46,013 bases of DNA, taken from assembly GCA_947631665.1 (NCBI GenBank), contig CANRMF010000011.1, positions 1 to 46,013 on the forward strand, in the 5' to 3' direction. Positions 34,030 through 44,597 of this stretch are shown one piece after another. Numbering within the stretch: the stretch's first letter is position 1; every line of letters begins with the position of its first letter. The notes below the pieces were generated by a model. That model worked only from the letters and a program-made list of their open reading frames with translations. It searched no databases and was not told where the DNA came from. This DNA comes from an uncultured Lachnospiraceae bacterium. GTDB taxonomy: Bacteria; Bacillota; Clostridia; Lachnospirales; Lachnospiraceae. Position numbers and translations under genes: made by a program.

Positions 34030-37000
34030 AAACTTTCTTTTCCCACCAAGTATCTGGACACCATTGATGCATCTTTATTATCCACATTTCCGTCGCCATT
34101 TACGTCAGATGCCAACTGTGACTCATACGAAAGTTCTTCCTTTTGAATGAGCCAATTGCTGATTTTACTTACATCAATATTTCCAAGATGCCCGTCTCCA
34201 TCCACATCACCTGTCATCACAATGGTCATTGTGTCTAAGACTTCATCACCAGACATCAGTTTTACCACAGTTCCAGTTCCAACAAGTTCATCACTCATGA
34301 GTTCCTGTCCACCTCCATTATATACTTTCATAACTTCCGGCTCATTGTTGAACTCTGTCAGCACTTCTTCTACTGTATTATGTCCCGGCTTTATCTCTCT
34401 CAGATATCCTTCTGAATCAATTCCTAACCCAGATTTTTCATTGAGTACAATGGATGTCTGATAATCTCCAACAACCTTAACAGTACATTGTGCACTTTCC
34501 CCGGTGCTATCCACAGTTATACTGATAACAGCCATTCCAACTGACTGTGCATAAATCACGCCATCCGAATCGACTTCAGCAACTTCAGGATTATTGCTCG
34601 ACCATGTGATATCCGTATCTGAAAGATTTTCCGGTGAAACCGTTGCTGTCAATTTACTGTATTCTGTCCCTTCAATAATAGTAATCGAGTTTCTGTTTAA
34701 TGAAACCGTTGCATATTCGTTTTCAGGTAGATACTTTGCTGTTATGTTCAGATTTTCCGTAACAGCTAAATAATCACTGCTGTCCCATCCGGTAAATACA
34801 TATCCATCCTTTGGCGTAACTTCAGGTTCCTCCGCACTTGCTCCATATGTTACTGTCTGTTGACTTATAACACTACCCGAATCATCCAAAAATTTTACAA
34901 GATATTCTTTTGGATTATAATGCGCATATAAATTCATACTTTCTGTAATTGGTTCTGATGCATACTCAAACTCATCTGTCAGCTCTTCATTCAAAAATAA
35001 TCCTACAAAGTTGTAACCCTCTGTTGTTTCAAATTCAGATATTTGTAATAATGTTGAATCTTTAATTAAAGTTTGATAGAAATCCCCTTCCTGTTCAGCA
35101 ACATCATTATAAATTGTTACCACATGATATGGAGCTCCTGATGTTTCTGTATTAATTGCATATAATTCCACAATTTGCTCACTATCATTTCTTCCCATAG
35201 AACATGCATATGCTTTCAATGTACAGGACTTTGATAATGTTATCGGCTGTGTATATTCAATTGCAGAAGCCGATGTCTTTGGATTTGTTCCATCAATTGT
35301 ATAATAAATAACTGCATTTTCCGTTTCAGAAGATAGCATAACTGTCTGATTGCTGTCATATTCACCTGTTGCAATATCTGCAGTTGGAATATCAGTCGTC
35401 TCGTTATATTCATACACTGGATAAATAGTCATGTCATTTGCAATTTCGTTTCCGGAAATATATTCCCCTGTAGACGCATTCTTCCATCCATAAAAGATAA
35501 TATTGTCATCTTTATTTAGTTCTTCTTCATATTGATCCAACGGCAGTAAATCACCATATTCATATACTTCGGATTTAACTGAATAATCATCCACCAGTTC
35601 TTCAACATCTTGACTCTCTTCAAGTTTTTCTTCTATCTCATCCGGATGATCATCTGTCAGAACATTTAATACATATTTTTCATATTCATATTTTGCAGAA
35701 ACAACCATGTCCGAAGTTACTTTATTTCCTGCTTCCACATATTCTTCTAATGTCTGAGCATTTTCTTCATTTCCATTCCCGATGACCCATGATACTGTCA
35801 CTCCTTCTTCTGTTTCTGGGATATCAGGTATTTCAATGTCACTTCCGTATTCTTCTTTTTTAATTTCTACAATTCTGTTCTCCCAGTCTACATATACAAC
35901 AGAATATTCATTTTCTTCATACATAGCTGTGACTGTCAGATTATCATGCACACCTACTGTCGACTGGCTCCAACCCACAAAATGATATCCTTCCTTTTTT
36001 GGAATTTGCGATTCATCAGGAAGAACTGCACTTTCTCCCTCAGCAACTGTCTGCGTACTAATAATCTGCTTTTCAATAGTACCATCCAAATCTACAGATT
36101 TTTCAATATCAAAAACTACACTATATTGTCTCTTAGGAGCCTCAATCGTTCCAATAACAACTGCATTGGTTTCACCCTCAAATGCTATCGCGACCGTAAA
36201 ATCCCCTGTCTTTTCATTGCATTCCTCTCTCAGCTGAATGTTAGAAAGATCAATTTCACCACTCTGACTTACAATTGAGCTTCCCATATACTCTGCATTT
36301 GAATCTGACATTTCATCGTTTTTATAAATATATACTGTTGCCTTCTTTCCAGAATATTTTGGTGCTGAATCTATATGAATTCTTTCCTTATCAATATCCG
36401 ACACCTTATTTTTATCCTCATGTGATACGACTGTTTTTGTCTTGTATGCATACCATTGAACTACATTGCTGATTGTTTTATCTGTAGTCTGATAGAGGCT
36501 TAGCTTTCCTTTATAAGGTTCTTCTATTTTCTGAGCTCCAGTGCTACTGTTCTGTGGTACAGTCGCCACCGAATCTGCTCTTAACCCAGTCTGTACTGTA
36601 CTATTACTGTACGTATAAACTTTTCTTTTTATAGTCCAGTCTCTCTGGTATGCTGTAATTTTTCCAATCCAGAATTTTGAATCCGTACACTTATCTCTAT
36701 AGTTTGCTGCTGTCCTATTTGTATTATATTCATACACATTTTTCTTGAGATTTGACAAGCTGCAATAATACTGATTTAATGCATTAGCTGGGGACAAACT
36801 GTGACAATGAAAAGTATCATATTTATTTCCACTATCAGCGGAGTGCCATCTTGAGCCAACCACATTATGGTCTATCTTCCCATTATTCCTGTTGCAGCAC
36901 CAATGATAATAGATATAATCACAAGGGGTATCCTTAATCTCTGTCTTTTGAATACTATCCTCTGATGCCTTTACCCACTGTGATTCCGGTAAATAATACC

Positions 37001-39338
37001 GACTATAAATATACTTTCCTGCACCACTGTTTTTGTTATATTTACTGCCCATTGCCGTTCCAATTGTCGGCCAGCTTTTTACAAACTTCTGTGTCCCGCT
37101 CTCAACGACTCCAGACCATTTTGATGAAATAAGACTGAAGCCCGGCATAGTTGTACTTAACGATTCTTTTGTAATCGTTGTCGTTAAATCATATGTTACA
37201 TAATTATCTTTATCTGTTCCTTTAATTACGTCACTTCTATCCAATATACTTTTATCTGTAGTGTATTTCCACTCATCCGCATTTGCATCCACTATTTGTT
37301 CTGTATCGGTCTCCACATCTGATATTGTTCCGGAAGATTTATAATTATTTACTACATAAACTTCAATTTTAGATGCCAATGCTTCTGATGTTGTTACCTC
37401 ATATGGGACAAAAACATTAATATCTTTACTGGTCTCCACATTCTCCTGTGTATATAATACAAATGCGGCAGATTCCGTTTCAATCAGCATTCTTCCAGCC
37501 TCTGTCTTTAATGCAGCAACAACCCTTCCTCTGATAATTGGATTTTTTGAGCCTGATTTTAGGGCAGGTGCTGTTACCGTTACATCAATACTGTACCCGT
37601 CTGTTCCATCTGTGGATTTTCCAGTACTTGATGCTCTCTTGACGGACTTTATTTTTGTCACAACCTGATTGTCACTATCCCATTCATATCTCGCATAAAT
37701 AGCATGATTGTTCGTATTATTTAGTGTATATTCCTCTTCGCTCCACCCGACAAACTTATAATTTTTGTGAACCGGCAGTTCCTGTGTATAATATTCAGAC
37801 ATTCTAATTACTGAATCATAAGGTTCCTTTGATTCTTTCAACACAGTGTTATCAATTCCGTCGATTACTTTTATTGTATACTTATTTGCTGTCCAAACTG
37901 CTGTATAATTCTCACTAGATAATATATTTTTTATATCTGTTGAAGCAGCAATCACTTTTCCTGTAGTTTGATTTTTCCATCCATTAAAAGTATATCCCTC
38001 TCGCTTTGGTGCCGCAGGAGTCTTTGTCGAGGAATGATATATTACTGTTTTTATTTCCGGTTCTGAGCCTACTATCCCACTGTCAAATGTAATTCTTAAA
38101 TCGCTCATAACTGTAAACTTTACTGTTTTTTCGCTTGAGCTTCCTGAAGAATTGACAGCGGTTATGCTCACGGTATACTCACCCGGTTCAGTAATTGCAT
38201 TTGTGGTATATGAAATATTAGTCAATCCCTTATTTGTTGCAGTTGGGTATACTAATGCCCCTGAACTGTTTTTTACAGAGATTTTATATGAATCTGCCGA
38301 TGATGATTGTTTCCAACTAATAGTTGCCTTTCCACCTCTACCTATTTTACTTTCTTTTACACTAATGCCTGATACTGCTGAAGGAGGATTATTTTTTGTT
38401 GTGAAGCTAGATGGCGTAGAATCCGAAGATATCATCCAACTTTCATCAACTAATGCAACCATTTTATAGTAGTATGTAGTACCAGCTTTCAAACTGATTT
38501 TATAACCATTCTGCGTTTTCTTCTTTGTATCAAAAGAAAAATTTTCTATCTTTGTCTTTTTGGCATTATAATTCAACAGATAATACTTGTATCCACCTTT
38601 ATTTTCGTGCTTCGTACTCTTTGTAATCTTCTTTATTTCACTTTGTGATGTTCCGTAAAATACTCCTACTTTTTCTACAGGTGCTTTTGGGCTCATCTTT
38701 AAGTTGAATGTAACGCTGTCCCTTGTAACATTAGATGTGGAGACTTGCTTGATTTTATAATAAACCTCTTCATTATAATAATGGTATTTAATCATTGATG
38801 AAAGAGGATTAATTGCCATATTTCGTCCAACCTGATCACAATCCGGAGTTGTTGCCTTACCTTTCATGACTCCAAAATGTAAATGCGGACCTGTTCCTAC
38901 TCCTGTCTTACCAGATAACGCAATCTTTTCTCCGCTCTTCACTGACTGTTTTTTCGCCACACTATATTTTTTTAAGTGTTGATATAAAGTAGATAAATTC
39001 AACTCTTTGTGATAAATGACAACAAAGTTTCCTCTTGCTGAAGAGTATCCTACTTTTGTCACTACTCCTTTTGCGGCGGCATAAACTTGTGTCCCTTCTT
39101 TGACACCAATATCAATCCCTCTATGATTGGTTGAAGCTCCTGAAGTAGGTTGTGCTCTATACCCAAAAGATGATGTTATTTTTCCTATTGCTCTAGCACT
39201 TTTTGCAACTGGCCAACATAATTGATAATTAGATATCGCACCTTCTACTATTTTTATTGCATTTAAGTTGATGGAGCATAGCATTACTGTAAAAGATAAA
39301 ATAAATGCTCCCGTTTTCTTAATTAGTTTCTTCTTCAT
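34026..39338 (-). CDS. Giant secreted M23 peptidase with dockerin
   Basis: A 1770-residue exported protein. After the signal peptide (about 1-33) comes a LytM/M23 zinc endopeptidase (about 40-190) with His72/Asp76 (HRGID), His121 and His152/His154 (HLH). Two Fn3-like domains (about 200-410) and InlB-type repeats follow. Next is an unusual Trp/His/Cys-rich region around 808 (YIYYHWC), a CHB_HEX-type segment (about 1345-1415), a Big_2 Ig-like domain (about 1540-1625), a pre-dockerin module and a type I dockerin (about 1708-1770). The dockerin has two calcium loops, DVDGDGHLGNID and DVNGDGNVDNKD. It overlaps the upstream gene by ATGA. Confidence 0.9.
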   Translation of the reverse strand: MKKKLIKKTGAFILSFTVMLCSINLNAIKIVEGAISNYQLCWPVAKSARAIGKITSSFGYRAQPTSGASTNHRGIDIGVKEGTQVYAAAKGVVTKVGYSSARGNFVVIYHKELNLSTLYQHLKKYSVAKKQSVKSGEKIALSGKTGVGTGPHLHFGVMKGKATTPDCDQVGRNMAINPLSSMIKYHYYNEEVYYKIKQVSTSNVTRDSVTFNLKMSPKAPVEKVGVFYGTSQSEIKKITKSTKHENKGGYKYYLLNYNAKKTKIENFSFDTKKKTQNGYKISLKAGTTYYYKMVALVDESWMISSDSTPSSFTTKNNPPSAVSGISVKESKIGRGGKATISWKQSSSADSYKISVKNSSGALVYPTATNKGLTNISYTTNAITEPGEYTVSITAVNSSGSSSEKTVKFTVMSDLRITFDSGIVGSEPEIKTVIYHSSTKTPAAPKREGYTFNGWKNQTTGKVIAASTDIKNILSSENYTAVWTANKYTIKVIDGIDNTVLKESKEPYDSVIRMSEYYTQELPVHKNYKFVGWSEEEYTLNNTNNHAIYARYEWDSDNQVVTKIKSVKRASSTGKSTDGTDGYSIDVTVTAPALKSGSKNPIIRGRVVAALKTEAGRMLIETESAAFVLYTQENVETSKDINVFVPYEVTTSEALASKIEVYVVNNYKSSGTISDVETDTEQIVDANADEWKYTTDKSILDRSDVIKGTDKDNYVTYDLTTTITKESLSTTMPGFSLISSKWSGVVESGTQKFVKSWPTIGTAMGSKYNKNSGAGKYIYSRYYLPESQWVKASEDSIQKTEIKDTPCDYIYYHWCCNRNNGKIDHNVVGSRWHSADSGNKYDTFHCHSLSPANALNQYYCSLSNLKKNVYEYNTNRTAANYRDKCTDSKFWIGKITAYQRDWTIKRKVYTYSNSTVQTGLRADSVATVPQNSSTGAQKIEEPYKGKLSLYQTTDKTISNVVQWYAYKTKTVVSHEDKNKVSDIDKERIHIDSAPKYSGKKATVYIYKNDEMSDSNAEYMGSSIVSQSGEIDLSNIQLREECNEKTGDFTVAIAFEGETNAVVIGTIEAPKRQYSVVFDIEKSVDLDGTIEKQIISTQTVAEGESAVLPDESQIPKKEGYHFVGWSQSTVGVHDNLTVTAMYEENEYSVVYVDWENRIVEIKKEEYGSDIEIPDIPETEEGVTVSWVIGNGNEENAQTLEEYVEAGNKVTSDMVVSAKYEYEKYVLNVLTDDHPDEIEEKLEESQDVEELVDDYSVKSEVYEYGDLLPLDQYEEELNKDDNIIFYGWKNASTGEYISGNEIANDMTIYPVYEYNETTDIPTADIATGEYDSNQTVMLSSETENAVIYYTIDGTNPKTSASAIEYTQPITLSKSCTLKAYACSMGRNDSEQIVELYAINTETSGAPYHVVTIYNDVAEQEGDFYQTLIKDSTLLQISEFETTEGYNFVGLFLNEELTDEFEYASEPITESMNLYAHYNPKEYLVKFLDDSGSVISQQTVTYGASAEEPEVTPKDGYVFTGWDSSDYLAVTENLNITAKYLPENEYATVSLNRNSITIIEGTEYSKLTATVSPENLSDTDITWSSNNPEVAEVDSDGVIYAQSVGMAVISITVDSTGESAQCTVKVVGDYQTSIVLNEKSGLGIDSEGYLREIKPGHNTVEEVLTEFNNEPEVMKVYNGGGQELMSDELVGTGTVVKLMSGDEVLDTMTIVMTGDVDGDGHLGNIDVSKISNWLIQKEELSYESQLASDVNGDGNVDNKDASMVSRYLVGKESL

Positions 39339-42300
39339 ATCTGCTCCTTTCCTACCAAGTATCTGGATACCATTGATGCATCCTTATTATCCACATTTCC
39401 GTCGCCATTTACGTCAGATGCCAACTGTGACTCATACGAAAGTTCTTCCTTTTGAATGAGCCAATTGCTGATTTTACTTACATCAACATTTCCAAGATGC
39501 CCGTCACCATCCACATCGCCTGTCATCACAATGGTCATTGTGTCTAAGACTTCATCACCAGACATCAGTTTTATCACAGTTCCGGTTCCAACAAGTTCAT
39601 CATCCCTTAGTTCCTGCCCTGTCGAATCATATACTTTCAAGTTTTCCAAATCGTTATTGAATTCTGCAAGTATATTTGCCACCGTGTTATGTTCTGGTTT
39701 TACTTCTCTCAGATATCCTTCTGAATCAATTCCTAACCCAGATTTTTCATTGAGTACAATGGATGTCTGATAATTCCCAACTACTTTAACAGTACATTCT
39801 GCATTTTCTCCTGTGCTGACAACAGTTGCAGTAATGACTGTCGTACCTGCAGCTTTTCCTTCTACAACTCCGTTTACATCAACTGTAGCTATATCCGGAT
39901 TCTCGCTATCCCAATCAATTTCAGTATTTGATAACTCTTCCGGAGAGATGGTTGCCGTCAATTTGCTATACTCCGTCCCTTCCATAATAGTTACCGTCGA
40001 TTTATTTAACGCAACTGTTGCATATTCATTTTCCGGCACATACTGCGCAGTAAATGTTCCATCTTTCATCATACACAAATATTCATCAGAATCCCAACCG
40101 ACGAAGACCTCTCCGTCCTTTTTTACTATTTCCGGCTCTTTTGCCGGTTCTCCAAAATCAACCGTCTGCCGTTCAATCTCTTTTCCATCTGAATCATTAA
40201 AAATTGCTGTGTATTGTTTTGGTGTATATTTTGCATACAAATTCAGAGATTCTGTAATCACTTCTGTATCTGTATCCAGTTCGTTTTCAAAGGTTTCATC
40301 GTAAAATATTCCGTCATATGTATATCCTGTTATATTTTCTAATCCAGACATATTGAACTTGGTTCCACTCTTAACCAATGCCTGATAGTAGTTTCCTTCC
40401 AATTCAGGTAAATTAGCATTGACTGATACTAAACAATACTCTGCCCCTGACGTATCTGTGTTGATTGCATATAATTCAGTACCTACTGAACTATTGTTCA
40501 TTCCCATTGCCATCGCACAAAAACTCAATGTTGCAGACTTTTCTAAAACAATCGGTTCTGTATATTCCCTTGCTGTCAGAGAATTTTCAGGATTTGTTCC
40601 GTCTGTTGTATAATAAATAACTGCATCTGTTGTTTCACAAGTTAGTTCAATTGTTTGTTTTGTCTGATATTCTCCTGTTTCGACGCTTGCTATTGGCATT
40701 TCTGCACTGTTTGCAAATTCATAAACCGGATAATAGACTCCGCTCTCATCTACCTGTGTGTCTTCTAAGTATTCCCCTGTTTCCAGATTTCTCCAACCAT
40801 AAAACAGATAATCCGGCGATTCTTCCAGTCCATTATCCGGAAGATCTACTCTATCTCCATCTGTTACCGTATCAGTCACGATATCTGAATCAACGAAATT
40901 ATTCTTCGCTTCATCCTGACTTTCTCCTTGATTTTCCTCGTAATAATCAACACATGGTTCATTCACGTTTTCTTCCACAAATGACACATCATATGTTCTT
41001 TCTTCATATTGAGTCGTAATTACAGTGTTTTTTGTTACAATGTATTTCTCGGAACTACTTCCATCGTCCGCTGTTTCTTCTATTTTTTCCGCATCACTCA
41101 TATCCCACGAAGTCACATATCCCTCTTTTTCTTGCGGTGTTGGTGGATTTATTTCCTCTCCATACTCCATTTCTTCGAGTTGGACATCCTGTTTTGCCCA
41201 ATCTACATAAACCACTACAAACTTCTTGATTTTTATCAGTGGGCGGACTACTATATCTCCCGTCACATTTACAGTTGATTCACTCCATGTTGTAAATTCA
41301 TACCCTTCAGGTATTCCCATTTCTTTTTCTGAATATGTAGGGGCAGTAACCGTGTCTCCTTCCGTTACATTTTTTATTTCCTGTAAAATATTACCGTTAT
41401 AATCCATATAAGTAACTGTATAAACCGGCTTCGGTGCCTCAATCGTTCCAATCTCTATTGCCTCTGTATTTCCCTCTATTGATGCAAGTATTTTAAAATT
41501 ACCAGTTTCGATACTTGTTGCTTCTCTCAGTTTTGCATTCGGAATTGATATTTCCCCATTGCTTCCAACTGTTGTCTTGCCGATAAATTCTGTTGTATAA
41601 TCTGATGTTTGACCATATTTATGCACATATACTGTAGCTTCTTTTCCCGCAAACTGAGAACTTACCTTTCCAGAAATATCGACCAATTGCTTATTGTTTT
41701 CCAATATCGGTTCTTCTACTTTTCCATTTGTCTTATATCGATAATATGTTGTTGTCTTGCCTGATACAGTCTGAGTTGCTACCTCTTTATCTGCTGAAGC
41801 CGTTACAGGCGTTTCGCTCCATGCTGACCAATCAGACCATTTATAATAATTAAAAAGTTTTTTATACGTAGTATACTTTTGTGTTTTTATCGTTACAAGC
41901 CCATTTGTTTTTGATTTTAGTCCATTCCACCAATAAGTATCATTACAGACATCTGTTTTCTTCCACTTATATGCATTTGCAGAATCTGTATATGATTTTT
42001 TCGTACTGCTCTCAAACGCATGGAACTTTTTATATGTTGAACTCTTTTTCCATTCTATTGCACGGTTTATTGCTCCAACACTGGCGCCCCTGCACCAATG
42101 CCAGTAAATATATGATTTTACTGTATCTGAATTAATTGTCACTTTTGTTGTGTTTGTTTCAGATGCACTTTTCTTTGTATTATGATATTTTTTATATAAT
42201 GAATTCCCTGTATCGAATCCACTTGGCCAACTTACACCATAATTAAGCGTAGATTGTCCCTGACTCACCCAAGAACCTCCGCTCTGCGTCCATCCGCTCA

Positions 42301-44356
42301 TTGATGTTGAATATGAAGTTGTCGTAGATTTCGTTCTGTATCTGTACTGTTTAATCTGTGGTGTATCACTCTTTGTTTCAACTTCGCTGACACCATTAAC
42401 ACCCTTTTCGACCGGAATTGTTCCAGTATATTCTTTCCATGCACTCCATGCAGAACTGTTATCAATTTCCTGCGTTAGTGGTTGTGCCAATGTTGATACA
42501 TTTTCATAATTATTTATTGTATATACAGAAACTTTATATCCCAAATCTTTAAAAGGTACAAATACCTTTATTGTCTTTTTTTCATCTAAAGAATCTTTCT
42601 CGGAAAGACTAAATGCAGATGATTCTGCTGTTGTATACATTAGTCCGTCCTTTGACTGAAGTGCAACTACAAGTCTTCCCTGCACTATCTCATTTTTTCC
42701 ATTTTGTACAGTTACAGTTATATCATATCCATCCTTGTTTTGATTTCTTAATACAGAATCAATCTTTGAATAAACCTGATAATTTTCGTTGTACCACTTA
42801 TAATTTGAAGTTACGATTGTATTCGTTTCTATTTTACTGAAATCTACATCCCAGCCAACAAATGTATATCCATCATGTATCAATTCACCTGTAGATGGTT
42901 CTGTCGCAGAATTTCCATATCTTACTTTCTGTACTTTCCCAATTTGTTTTCCGGTTAGACCATCTACAAATGTAACCGAATATTCATTTGCTTCATATAC
43001 AGTATTTACTGTGATGTCAGCGGTAACTTTAGAAAAATCTCGATCCCATTTAATAAATGTATATCCCGTTTGTGTTGGATTTTTTGGCGCAACGGCAGCA
43101 TGTCCATACGGTTTGTTCTGCACACTGATATTCTTTTTACTGATAGTATCGTAAAAAGTTATATTGACATTTTTATGTATTGTAAACGATTTGCTATTTC
43201 CTGCTTTTGTATCCGTGTATGAATTACTTGCATATAAATTAATTGTATATGTTCCTGTTTTTGAAGTACATGTTGCAGGTATTGTACAACTGGTACCGGT
43301 TATCTTTTCTTTGGAATATATTTGTGCATTACTACTATCGTATACTTTTATTTTATAATTGTTCGCATTTGCTACTTTATTCCACGTTACAGTCACCGTA
43401 TCACCCAACCCAATATTTGAATAGGCAGAAGACATATTCAAAGTCGGTTTTGCCGGAGCATCTTTTCGTGTAGTAAATTTTCCATCAGCCTTATAAGTTT
43501 TTCCTGAAATTTTCACCCATATTCTATATGAATAAGTGGTTCCCGGTTTTAAATCCTTTCCCTTATACTTTGATATTGTTGCCTTAAATGATTTCTGTGT
43601 TACAGAAGTTCCACATGTTTTCACTTCATCCCTTGAGGATGTTCCCAAATCGTATCCCCATGAAGTAACTTTTGCTGATTTGTTAAGACTTGCACTAATG
43701 GTTGCTGTCGTGTTTGTGGTAGTTGGAGAATTTAAAGTCAATGCGTATGACTGACTATTTGATAAATGAATTGCATATACTTCTTTTATGGAATATGGTG
43801 CCTGCGAAGGTGCATAACTTTGTTCCATTTTTCTACTATTATGAGCATAAAAAAGAAGATTCCCATTCTTATCCTTTTTCCCTGAATATATAACCGCATG
43901 ACCTGAGGCAATAGTTGTATTTTTTGAAACTGCAATCACTACATCTCCTTTTTTTAAATTGTTCTTAAAATATGAATCTTTTAATGAAGTCCATTTTGAT
44001 GCAGAATCTTTTTCTCCATAATCCTGTAAAATAATGCCCAATTCCTTAGCAATTGCTACATTATATTTTGTGCCATTAGTTTTTTTCTTAGATACAGTCA
44101 AACCACCCTTTTTTAAACAATTATATACAAATTCGGCACATAACCATTTATCATTACAAGCGCCTATACCTTTTTTAGTATTCGGATGGCTTTTCTTATC
44201 GCTATTACAGTGTTCTTTTGCAAAATTAATTGCTTTATCCACATCATATGTAAACGTCTTGGCCTCTACCTTTCTTACCTTCATCTCTGGCATAACTGTA
44301 CAGATTAATGCTATCGATAAAATAACAGACAAACATTTTTTAATGATTACTTTCAT
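39335..44356 (-). CDS. Giant secreted papain-fold amidase/peptidase with dockerin
   Basis: A 1673-residue exported protein. The N-terminal catalytic domain (about 35-197) has Cys73 (WLCAEF), His153 (SGHAV) and a GNLLFYAHN segment. This fits an NlpC/P60-CHAP-Amidase_6-like cysteine hydrolase. Fn3-like domains (about 205-390), InlB repeats (about 395-520), a Trp/Cys-rich region (about 632-875 with YIYWHWC at 748-754), further beta-repeats, a Big_2 domain and a C-terminal dockerin follow, collinear with the next gene. I chose ATG 44356 with AGAGGAG. It is a paralogue sharing the chassis but not the enzyme. Confidence 0.88.
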   Translation of the reverse strand: MKVIIKKCLSVILSIALICTVMPEMKVRKVEAKTFTYDVDKAINFAKEHCNSDKKSHPNTKKGIGACNDKWLCAEFVYNCLKKGGLTVSKKKTNGTKYNVAIAKELGIILQDYGEKDSASKWTSLKDSYFKNNLKKGDVVIAVSKNTTIASGHAVIYSGKKDKNGNLLFYAHNSRKMEQSYAPSQAPYSIKEVYAIHLSNSQSYALTLNSPTTTNTTATISASLNKSAKVTSWGYDLGTSSRDEVKTCGTSVTQKSFKATISKYKGKDLKPGTTYSYRIWVKISGKTYKADGKFTTRKDAPAKPTLNMSSAYSNIGLGDTVTVTWNKVANANNYKIKVYDSSNAQIYSKEKITGTSCTIPATCTSKTGTYTINLYASNSYTDTKAGNSKSFTIHKNVNITFYDTISKKNISVQNKPYGHAAVAPKNPTQTGYTFIKWDRDFSKVTADITVNTVYEANEYSVTFVDGLTGKQIGKVQKVRYGNSATEPSTGELIHDGYTFVGWDVDFSKIETNTIVTSNYKWYNENYQVYSKIDSVLRNQNKDGYDITVTVQNGKNEIVQGRLVVALQSKDGLMYTTAESSAFSLSEKDSLDEKKTIKVFVPFKDLGYKVSVYTINNYENVSTLAQPLTQEIDNSSAWSAWKEYTGTIPVEKGVNGVSEVETKSDTPQIKQYRYRTKSTTTSYSTSMSGWTQSGGSWVSQGQSTLNYGVSWPSGFDTGNSLYKKYHNTKKSASETNTTKVTINSDTVKSYIYWHWCRGASVGAINRAIEWKKSSTYKKFHAFESSTKKSYTDSANAYKWKKTDVCNDTYWWNGLKSKTNGLVTIKTQKYTTYKKLFNYYKWSDWSAWSETPVTASADKEVATQTVSGKTTTYYRYKTNGKVEEPILENNKQLVDISGKVSSQFAGKEATVYVHKYGQTSDYTTEFIGKTTVGSNGEISIPNAKLREATSIETGNFKILASIEGNTEAIEIGTIEAPKPVYTVTYMDYNGNILQEIKNVTEGDTVTAPTYSEKEMGIPEGYEFTTWSESTVNVTGDIVVRPLIKIKKFVVVYVDWAKQDVQLEEMEYGEEINPPTPQEKEGYVTSWDMSDAEKIEETADDGSSSEKYIVTKNTVITTQYEERTYDVSFVEENVNEPCVDYYEENQGESQDEAKNNFVDSDIVTDTVTDGDRVDLPDNGLEESPDYLFYGWRNLETGEYLEDTQVDESGVYYPVYEFANSAEMPIASVETGEYQTKQTIELTCETTDAVIYYTTDGTNPENSLTAREYTEPIVLEKSATLSFCAMAMGMNNSSVGTELYAINTDTSGAEYCLVSVNANLPELEGNYYQALVKSGTKFNMSGLENITGYTYDGIFYDETFENELDTDTEVITESLNLYAKYTPKQYTAIFNDSDGKEIERQTVDFGEPAKEPEIVKKDGEVFVGWDSDEYLCMMKDGTFTAQYVPENEYATVALNKSTVTIMEGTEYSKLTATISPEELSNTEIDWDSENPDIATVDVNGVVEGKAAGTTVITATVVSTGENAECTVKVVGNYQTSIVLNEKSGLGIDSEGYLREVKPEHNTVANILAEFNNDLENLKVYDSTGQELRDDELVGTGTVIKLMSGDEVLDTMTIVMTGDVDGDGHLGNVDVSKISNWLIQKEELSYESQLASDVNGDGNVDNKDASMVSRYLVGKEQI

Positions 44357-44597
44357 ATTATATACTCCTCTCAAACCATTCAATTTACCACTTATCACGC
44401 TATTACCCTAAACCATGCTTTACAGTCTTAGCAAAAAAGTTATTATGCAAAAAGCTAAAATTTAAATTTGATAAGTATTAAGATATACCTTAGTTTTCAT
44501 CTCGCACCAGATAAAGAAAATGATTTTTGTACCTTTTTCTCTCACATATCTTTTAAGTCTCACTGCACATTTCTATTTATCATAAAAAATGTGTTTT

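Noticed and set aside
40630-41278. Plus-strand frames opposite the giant dockerin gene
   Set aside because: Antisense shadows with biased composition and no starts.
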